This document shows, piece by piece, positions 7,497 to 11,444 of a stretch of 11,444 bases of DNA. Origin of the DNA: Candidatus Cloacimonadota bacterium (GTDB taxonomy: Bacteria; Cloacimonadota; Cloacimonadia; Cloacimonadales; TCS61). A model generated the notes under the pieces. That model was given only the letters and a program-made list of their open reading frames with translations, was not told the DNA's origin and made no database searches. Position numbers and translations under genes: made by a program. Each line of letters opens with the position of its first letter. Within the stretch, counting starts at the first letter, position 1. Where the stretch lies: contig JACNIV010000332.1 in assembly GCA_014382915.1 (NCBI GenBank), positions 1 to 11,444 of the forward strand, read 5' to 3'.

Positions 7497-7904
7497 TTAT
7501 CCTGTCAATTTTCTGAATGCACCCACCAAAGCAATAGGAGGTAAATCCTGCAGGTCTTCTGTTTCTATCTTGTTTGGATCAAGAGTTCCGACTCTTTTTC
7601 GCAAATTAATGGAGCGGAGCGCCTCCATAACTTTGGCAACTTCTATACCTTTGGGGCATCTGGTGGAACATTGCAGGCAGGCAGAGCATATCCATATTGT
7701 TTTGGAATTTATAAGATCTTCGGTTGCTCCAAATTGTGCAAGACGCATGACTTGATTTGGCATAATATCCATATATTCAACAACAGGGCATCCGGCTGAA
7801 CAAGTTCCGCATTGATAGCAATCAAAAACATTTTGTCCTGAAAGCTCTTCTATTTTATCTACTAATTCATTTTTTACAATATTCCGTGAAATTTCATAGC
7901 TCAT
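7497..7904 (-). CDS. hdrC: Heterodisulfide reductase subunit C
   Basis: 135 residues containing two classic [4Fe-4S] motifs: C29-x2-C32-x2-C35-x3-C39-P and C73-x2-C76-x2-C79-x3-C83-P. This is the pattern of soluble HdrC, which wires the flavin of HdrA to the catalytic HdrB. No membrane segment is present, so this is not the HdrE/DsrM-fused type. AGGA lies about 7 bases before the ATG at 7904. hdrB follows after 22 bases. The upstream neighbour is the four-helix-bundle cassette; without it, korC and hdrC would be almost adjacent, which argues that the Kor and Hdr genes belonged to one operon before the cassette arrived. Confidence 0.92.
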   Translation of the reverse strand: MSYEISRNIVKNELVDKIEELSGQNVFDCYQCGTCSAGCPVVEYMDIMPNQVMRLAQFGATEDLINSKTIWICSACLQCSTRCPKGIEVAKVMEALRSINLRKRVGTLDPNKIETEDLQDLPPIALVGAFRKLTG

Positions 7905-7921
7905 AATTTATTCCTACTTTT

Positions 7922-7964
7922 AGGTTTAGGGTTCATAGGTTCACCGTTCAGAGTTAACTTTTTT
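7922..7964. repeat. Left end of the four-helix-bundle cassette (heptad repeats)
   Basis: On the plus strand this reads as GGTT/GTTC units at about 7-8 base spacing (GGTTTAGGGTTCATAGG, then TTCACCGTTCAGAGTTAAC). Bases 7931-7964 repeat 742-775 with one mismatch. The stop codon and last seven codons of the four-helix-bundle gene lie inside it. It is roughly inverted relative to the right end at 8384-8429, so the cassette has loosely inverted heptad-rich ends. Confidence 0.7.
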
Positions 7965-8339
7965 TAGTTGGTCTTGCTTGTATGCCAGCAAGTATTTGAT
8001 GAAACCACGAATGGCAGCGCGAGTGCGTCCGGCATGATCATATACATCCTGAAACTCAGCTTTCGTTATGTATTCTTGATCCAACGCTGTGTAAAGCTCA
8101 CTCTGGACTTCGGTGCAAGACCGTTTTGCATACCTGAGAAAACGAACAAACTCCGGGTTTGTCTCCGAATCGAATCCTTCAGCAATATTGTGCATGGATG
8201 AACCTGCTGCATCCTGAATTTGCCCTTTCAAGCCAAAGTCACGAGCAAATTTGACCTTCTTTGTTAGAATATAGACCTTGCGAGTTAGTTCTCGAGCCAA
8301 CTGCCAGGCTTCAATATCCTCAAATCGATCTATTCTCAT
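7941..8339 (-). CDS. Four-helix-bundle protein (23S rRNA IVS family)
   Basis: 132 residues from the ATG at 8339; an ATG five codons earlier (8354) is less likely because GGAGAAGG lies exactly before the second one. The protein is almost all helical. It carries family hallmarks of the four-helix-bundle / S23 intervening-sequence proteins: an 'FEDIEAWQLARELT' start, 'DFGLKGQIQDAAGSSMHNIAEG' (first part about 35-44, 'NIAEGF' in the middle), 'FLRYAKRSCTEVQSEL' and a C-terminal amphipathic helix. These proteins were first seen inside 23S rRNA genes and are related to the Avd helper of diversity-generating retroelements; their molecular role is unknown. This copy is stand-alone, with no reverse transcriptase or rRNA nearby. 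It splits korC from hdrC and lies within repeat ends (7922-7964, 8384-8429). It is unlikely to belong functionally to the redox operon. Confidence 0.88.
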   Translation of the reverse strand: MRIDRFEDIEAWQLARELTRKVYILTKKVKFARDFGLKGQIQDAAGSSMHNIAEGFDSETNPEFVRFLRYAKRSCTEVQSELYTALDQEYITKAEFQDVYDHAGRTRAAIRGFIKYLLAYKQDQLKKVNSER

Positions 8340-8340
8340 G

Positions 8341-8348
8341 CCTTCTCC
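8341..8348 (-). promoter_or_regulatory. Ribosome binding site deciding the four-helix-bundle start
   Basis: GGAGAAGG, one base before the ATG at 8339 (GGAG core 5 bases away). It lies inside the longer alternative frame that would start at 8354, so the downstream ATG is preferred. Confidence 0.65.
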
Positions 8349-8383
8349 ATTCATAACTCAAATATTAATTATTCGAGATTACA

Positions 8384-8429
8384 TTTTTTCCGTTAACCTT
8401 CAACAACCTCGAACCTTGAACTTTGAACC
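8384..8429. repeat. Right end of the four-helix-bundle cassette (heptad repeats)
   Basis: On the minus strand, GGTT/GTTC units at mostly 6-10 base spacing (GGTTCAAAGTTCAAGG, TTCGAGGTTGTTGAAGG, TTAACGG) end in an A6 tract (8384-8389). It begins one base after the korC stop codon. Bases 8386-8417 align with 771-802 at about 26 of 32 positions, tying this end to the gene-less copy. Confidence 0.65.
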
Positions 8430-8430
8430 A

Positions 8431-8970
8431 TTACTTGTAATAATCATAACCTTTTTGAAATGCTCTTAGATTGTGTTTAATAAATCTTTCCGGTACAGAA
8501 TCTGCAACCGCTTTTTCCATTCCTTCTTTGGAAACCAGCTTGGTAGCAGCAGTGAAAAATCCAAGCATCACAACATTAGCAAAAACTCTATTCCCCAATT
8601 CTTCGGCAAGCCTGGTGGAAGGAATTGAGAAACTTTTTATTTTTCCACGAGGAGGTTTAGTCTTCACCAGATCCTCATCTATCAAAAGTATCCCTTTATC
8701 ACTTAATTCCGGTTCAAACATATCATAACCTTCCTGAGACATTGCGACAAGGACATCTGAAACAGTAACATACGGGTACAGCACTTTGGTGTCCGACAAT
8801 ACTACCTGAGAGCTACATGCTCCACCTCTTGCTTCAGGTCCAAATGCCTGATTCATAGTAGAAAATTTATTGTCGTAAATTGAGGCACCCTTGCCCACAA
8901 TAATTCCCGATCTGATAATACCTTGCCCTCCATAACCGGCAAATCTAATCTCTGCCACTTTGTCCTCCAT
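8431..8970 (-). CDS. korC: 2-oxoacid:ferredoxin oxidoreductase, gamma subunit
   Basis: 179 residues, a full-length gamma subunit of a KorABC/VorABC-type 2-oxoacid:ferredoxin oxidoreductase. Family motifs: 'FAGYGGQGIIRSG' (about 10-22), 'NQAFGPEARGGACSSQVV' (about 40-56), 'SDVLVAMSQEGYD' and 'ANVVMLGFF'. In this enzyme class the gamma domain helps bind CoA and shape the alpha-beta core. The ATG at 8970 lies 26 bases inside the end of the preceding beta-like gene. There is no strong ribosome site, so translation is probably coupled. The four-helix-bundle cassette begins right after its stop. Substrate class (2-oxoglutarate against branched-chain or other 2-oxoacids) cannot be told from this subunit. 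Confidence 0.93.
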   Translation of the reverse strand: MEDKVAEIRFAGYGGQGIIRSGIIVGKGASIYDNKFSTMNQAFGPEARGGACSSQVVLSDTKVLYPYVTVSDVLVAMSQEGYDMFEPELSDKGILLIDEDLVKTKPPRGKIKSFSIPSTRLAEELGNRVFANVVMLGFFTAATKLVSKEGMEKAVADSVPERFIKHNLRAFQKGYDYYK

Positions 8971-9742
8971 GCGGGATAAATTTATCGCCTAATATTTTAC
9001 CAAGTTGAGCGTTATAGGTATCAATAAATGGGGATTTTTCCTTATCTGTAAAATCGCCTGTTATAATTTTTTCTTCAGGAGTTATTTCCACATTACGAGT
9101 GTCTTCATTATTTTTAGTTATAGAATTTTTATAATAAAAATCCAATAATTCAGAATTAATTTGATTAATATCTTTATAGAAATTCGGACCGGGTGACAGA
9201 ACTTCGATCACAGAGAACCCTCGTTTATCTAAAGCATTAGCTATTGAATTCGTAAGTTCATTAGTATGCATAGCCGTCCATCTGGCTGTAAATACTGCGC
9301 CACAGGAGTTTGCAAGATGCGGAGCATTAAATGGTTTCTCAAAGGTTGAAAAAGCAGAAAATCCGCCTGTCCCGTGAAATTTTTTTCCTGTTTCACTGGG
9401 AGAAGAAACCGAAGGAGCTGTTGTGCCGGCTATTTCTTTATAAATAAAGTTATTCACACAAATAACGAGCATTTCCATATTTCTTCTTCCTGAATGAACA
9501 AGATGATTTCCACCCAGAGTCATCAAGTCACCGATAAAGGCTACTATTTTCAGATCAGGATTTCCCAGTTTTAATCCGGTTCCAAAAGCAATTGCCCTGC
9601 CGCGAGTTACATGGAAGAAATCAACTCCCAAATCTTTTATGATTTCAGGTTCAAATGGGATATCCGAGACAACCACTATGTTAGATAGTTCAACCCCCGA
9701 CTTTTTAATTCCGTTTGCAAAAGCAGTTATAATTGGGTTCAT
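8945..9742 (-). CDS. Degenerate beta-like subunit of 2-oxoacid oxidoreductase
   Basis: 265 residues, clearly homologous to KorB-type thiamine diphosphate beta subunits: 'HVTRGRAIAFGTGLKLGNPDLK' region at 44-65, 'GGNH' 77-80, 'RRNMEM' 86-91, 'VNNFIY' 96-101, 'FTARWTAMH' 151-159, 'SVIEVLSP' 177-184. Key features are missing. The N-terminus starts just after where the CPGCG cluster motif should be; the 'GIGCS' position reads 'VVSDIPF'; the 'GDG' of the cofactor motif is 'GDL' (71-73); 'YGMTGGQ' is replaced by 'YKEIAGTT'; and the last cluster cysteine ('SPC') is 'SPG'. No cluster ligand remains. It starts in a 4-base ATGA overlap with korA and overlaps korC by 26 bases, and its frame is intact, so it is a maintained gene. 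It may be a structural or regulatory beta paralogue; whether it binds thiamine diphosphate is open. Confidence 0.85.
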   Translation of the reverse strand: MNPIITAFANGIKKSGVELSNIVVVSDIPFEPEIIKDLGVDFFHVTRGRAIAFGTGLKLGNPDLKIVAFIGDLMTLGGNHLVHSGRRNMEMLVICVNNFIYKEIAGTTAPSVSSPSETGKKFHGTGGFSAFSTFEKPFNAPHLANSCGAVFTARWTAMHTNELTNSIANALDKRGFSVIEVLSPGPNFYKDINQINSELLDFYYKNSITKNNEDTRNVEITPEEKIITGDFTDKEKSPFIDTYNAQLGKILGDKFIPHGGQSGRD

Positions 9743-10992
9743 TTGTTTAATTTACAACCTCCTTCAAAAACAAATTTTTCAAGTCGTGTTTTCCATTCGA
9801 TAACTTTTCTGATCTTCTTCTTTTCCTTAGCTGCATATTCGATTGCCTCTGCTATATCATCAGGGTTATGAACTCCTGCTCCGCCGTGAGGAACAAGCAC
9901 AACATTTGCCTGTCCATGACTACATCTTTCAACCTCAAAAACGATTTGACCATAATTTATTTCAGGAACCACAAATGCTTTTACTTTGGAAGCGAGTTCA
10001 TTTATTTTTTTATCCGGGAAGGGCCATACGGTTATAAGCCGAAGGTGACCTACTTTTATGCCTTTTCCCCTTGCTTTTTCAATTCCTCTTACAGCAACGC
10101 GATATGATATTCCATAAGAGACTACAACAACTTCAGCATCATCCATTCCTTCTTCAGTTAATTCAATAATTTTATCTGCATTAAGCCGTATTTTATCTAC
10201 TAATCTTCTTGTAGGCAACTTTTGTCTTTTACCTTTTTCCAATTGATTTTTTATCGGATACCCTTTTTCATCGTGAACAAGCCCTGTAATATACAAGTTG
10301 TAACCATCACCTGCTTTTACCATTTTAGGTACAAGGTCTTGATCTGGTTTGAATGGTAGGTATTTTTCTTTGGGTCCATCATATAATCTTCGTGGTTCGA
10401 TTTCAATCTCTTCAGCCGGGGGAATCACTACCTTTTCAGACATATGACCCACGCATTCATCAGCCATTATCATAACAGGACAACGATACTTTTCTGCCAG
10501 GTTGAATGCTTTAATTGTGTAATCAAATAATTCTTGCGGGGAGTCGGGAGAGAGAGCAATAACTTCATAATCTCCGTGTGAACCCCATCTTGATTGCATC
10601 ATATCTGCCTGACCTGTTTTAGTTGGCACTCCCGTAGAAGGCCCACCCCGCTGGATGTTAAGTATAACAAAAGGAGCTTCTATCATTGCACCTAATCCGA
10701 TAGCTTCCATCATCAGTGAGTAGCCAGGTCCCGATGTAATAGTCATTGTTTTTACTCCGGACCAACTTGCTCCCAATATGGCAGCAATGGAAGCAAGTTC
10801 ATCTTCCATTTGAATAAACACAGCACCGGCTTTGGGAGCAATGCGTGCAAATGTCTCTGCTGCTTCGGTTGATGGAGTGATAGGATAACCTCCAATAAAT
10901 CTGCATCCAGCAGCTAAAGCACCATAACCGGATGCCACATCACCATCCATGTAATAAGTTCCTGAATTAACATCTCTTGGATTTGCTTTCAT
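9739..10992 (-). CDS. korA: 2-oxoacid:ferredoxin oxidoreductase, alpha subunit
   Basis: 417 residues, the alpha subunit of a KorA/VorB-type enzyme that oxidatively decarboxylates a 2-oxoacid with CoA and reduces ferredoxin. N-terminal pyrimidine-binding-like domain: 'FIGGYPITPSTE' (about 32-43), 'QMEDELASI' (61-69), 'TSGPGYSLMMEA' (86-97), 'QRGGPSTGVPTKTGQAD' (114-130). The transketolase C-terminal-type domain runs from about 285 to the end: 'VVVSYGIS', 'LITVWPFP', 'VPEINYGQI', 'VPHGGAGVHNPDDI'. It begins three bases after the stop of the canonical beta gene, with a weak AAGG upstream, so coupling to korB is likely. It then overlaps the degenerate beta-like gene (ATGA). Similarity of pattern is closest to 2-oxoglutarate enzymes, but substrate choice is not proven by sequence alone. 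Confidence 0.93.
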   Translation of the reverse strand: MKANPRDVNSGTYYMDGDVASGYGALAAGCRFIGGYPITPSTEAAETFARIAPKAGAVFIQMEDELASIAAILGASWSGVKTMTITSGPGYSLMMEAIGLGAMIEAPFVILNIQRGGPSTGVPTKTGQADMMQSRWGSHGDYEVIALSPDSPQELFDYTIKAFNLAEKYRCPVMIMADECVGHMSEKVVIPPAEEIEIEPRRLYDGPKEKYLPFKPDQDLVPKMVKAGDGYNLYITGLVHDEKGYPIKNQLEKGKRQKLPTRRLVDKIRLNADKIIELTEEGMDDAEVVVVSYGISYRVAVRGIEKARGKGIKVGHLRLITVWPFPDKKINELASKVKAFVVPEINYGQIVFEVERCSHGQANVVLVPHGGAGVHNPDDIAEAIEYAAKEKKKIRKVIEWKTRLEKFVFEGGCKLNK

Positions 10993-10995
10993 TTT

Positions 10996-11444
10996 TTAGA
11001 CCTTTTTTGTTCCGGAAAGCCACTTATTATATGAGTCCATATAGGTAGGTCTTTCTCTATCAACAAATTTACCGACAATGATCTTTGTTTGAAATCCAAT
11101 ATCAAGGTTTTTTGTATCTTCTCCGTGTCTTATCTCTGTATTATCATGATAAAATTTCATCATATCGAGTCCATCACCAAGCCGGTTAATTCTTGAATAG
11201 TACATTGCACAAGGAGAAATAACTTCAATCACGGAAAAGCCGGGTTTATTTAACGCTTCAGCAATGGAATTTGTGAGTCTGCGAACATGAAGAGCTGTCC
11301 ATCTTGCTACATACACTGCTCCGGATGAGTCTGCCAGGTACGGAATATTGAATGGTGGTTCAACACATCCAAAGGGTGAAGTTGTAGCATAAGTAGCCAG
11401 CGGAGTTGTAGGTGCAACCTGTCCGCCGGTCATAGCATAAATAA
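10996..11444 (-). CDS. korB: 2-oxoacid:ferredoxin oxidoreductase, beta subunit (5' truncated)
   Basis: The reading frame is open to the right edge, so the start lies outside. The visible 149 residues are the C-terminal half of a canonical thiamine diphosphate beta subunit. They begin 'IYAMTGGQVAPTTP' (family 'IYGMTGGQ'), then 'GCVEPPFNIPYLADSSGAVY', 'VARWTALHVRRL', 'SVIEVISPCAMYY' and a KorB-type tail. The 'SPC' cysteine is a usual [4Fe-4S] ligand and is present here, unlike in the second beta-like gene at 8945-9742. The ATG at 11433 is internal (the Met of MTGGQ) and is not the start. It ends three bases before korA. This is the likely catalytic beta partner of KorA and KorC. Confidence 0.92.
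   Translation of the reverse strand, partial: IYAMTGGQVAPTTPLATYATTSPFGCVEPPFNIPYLADSSGAVYVARWTALHVRRLTNSIAEALNKPGFSVIEVISPCAMYYSRINRLGDGLDMMKFYHDNTEIRHGEDTKNLDIGFQTKIIVGKFVDRERPTYMDSYNKWLSGTKKV

Larger units (their letters stand above)
7931..8429 (-). mobile_element. Putative small cassette with four-helix-bundle gene
   Basis: A unit of about 500 bases: a single four-helix-bundle gene between heptad-repeat arrays that recur, without the gene, at 742-843. It begins one base after the korC stop codon and ends just upstream of the hdrC ribosome site, so it sits cleanly in an operon junction. The gene looks more GC-rich than its neighbours. No transposase, integrase or target duplication is visible, so its mobility is inferred from the two copies and from its fit between genes. 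Confidence 0.45.

Noticed and set aside
7941..8339. Diversity-generating retroelement with the four-helix protein as Avd
   Set aside because: No reverse transcriptase, template repeat or variable repeat is visible. The heptads are not adenine-mutagenised copies of a coding 3' end.
8945..9742. Frameshifted or pseudogene copy of korB
   Set aside because: The frame is continuous for 265 codons, keeps many family residues and is embedded by overlaps with both neighbours, so it reads as an intact divergent gene.

Overview
All genes lie on the minus strand, so the window is transcribed from right to left. It looks like part of one long, AT-rich operon from a strictly anaerobic bacterium. The secreted protein at 5265-6542 ends in an 'NPFNPTTT' FlgD-like/Por-type sorting tail, common in the FCB superphylum (Cloacimonadota, Marinimicrobia, KSB1, Latescibacterota and relatives). 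Together with ferredoxin-linked 2-oxoacid oxidation, heterodisulfide-reductase (Hdr)-type genes and a stand-alone four-helix-bundle gene, I favour a Cloacimonadota-like organism. That placement is an inference; there is no rRNA or marker gene here.

Layout in transcription order. (1) A 2-oxoacid:ferredoxin oxidoreductase cluster, 11444-8431: the end of a canonical beta subunit (korB), the alpha subunit (korA), a second and degenerate beta-like subunit, and the gamma subunit (korC). Spacings are very tight: 3 nt, a 4-nt ATGA overlap, and a 26-nt overlap. (2) A small cassette, 7922-8429, carrying a four-helix-bundle (23S rRNA intervening-sequence type) gene between heptad-repeat ends. (3) hdrC and hdrB, 7904-6596. 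(4) An intruding secreted six-Asp-box repeat protein, 6542-5265. (5) A full-length hdrA, two tandem mvhD paralogues, a short HdrA/QmoA-like flavoprotein, and the start of a third, QmoB-like HdrA-family protein running off the left edge (5151-1).

A plausible working model is that Kor oxidises a 2-oxoacid (2-oxoglutarate or similar) with CoA and reduces ferredoxin. The HdrABC-MvhD-QmoAB-like assembly would then exchange those electrons by flavin-based bifurcation or confurcation with a disulfide, quinone or other acceptor. No hydrogenase, formate dehydrogenase or NAD(P)H module is visible, so the second electron carrier is unknown.

The most interesting points are: a beta-like Kor subunit that has lost every recognisable Fe-S ligand and part of the thiamine diphosphate motif, yet is locked between korA and korC; three HdrA-family proteins with two MvhDs in a row; and the four-helix-bundle cassette, which has a second, gene-less copy (a scar of about 100 bp) between the last two genes of the same operon. 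No stretch over 300 bases lacks a gene. No rRNA, tRNA, CRISPR array or convincing intrinsic terminator was seen.
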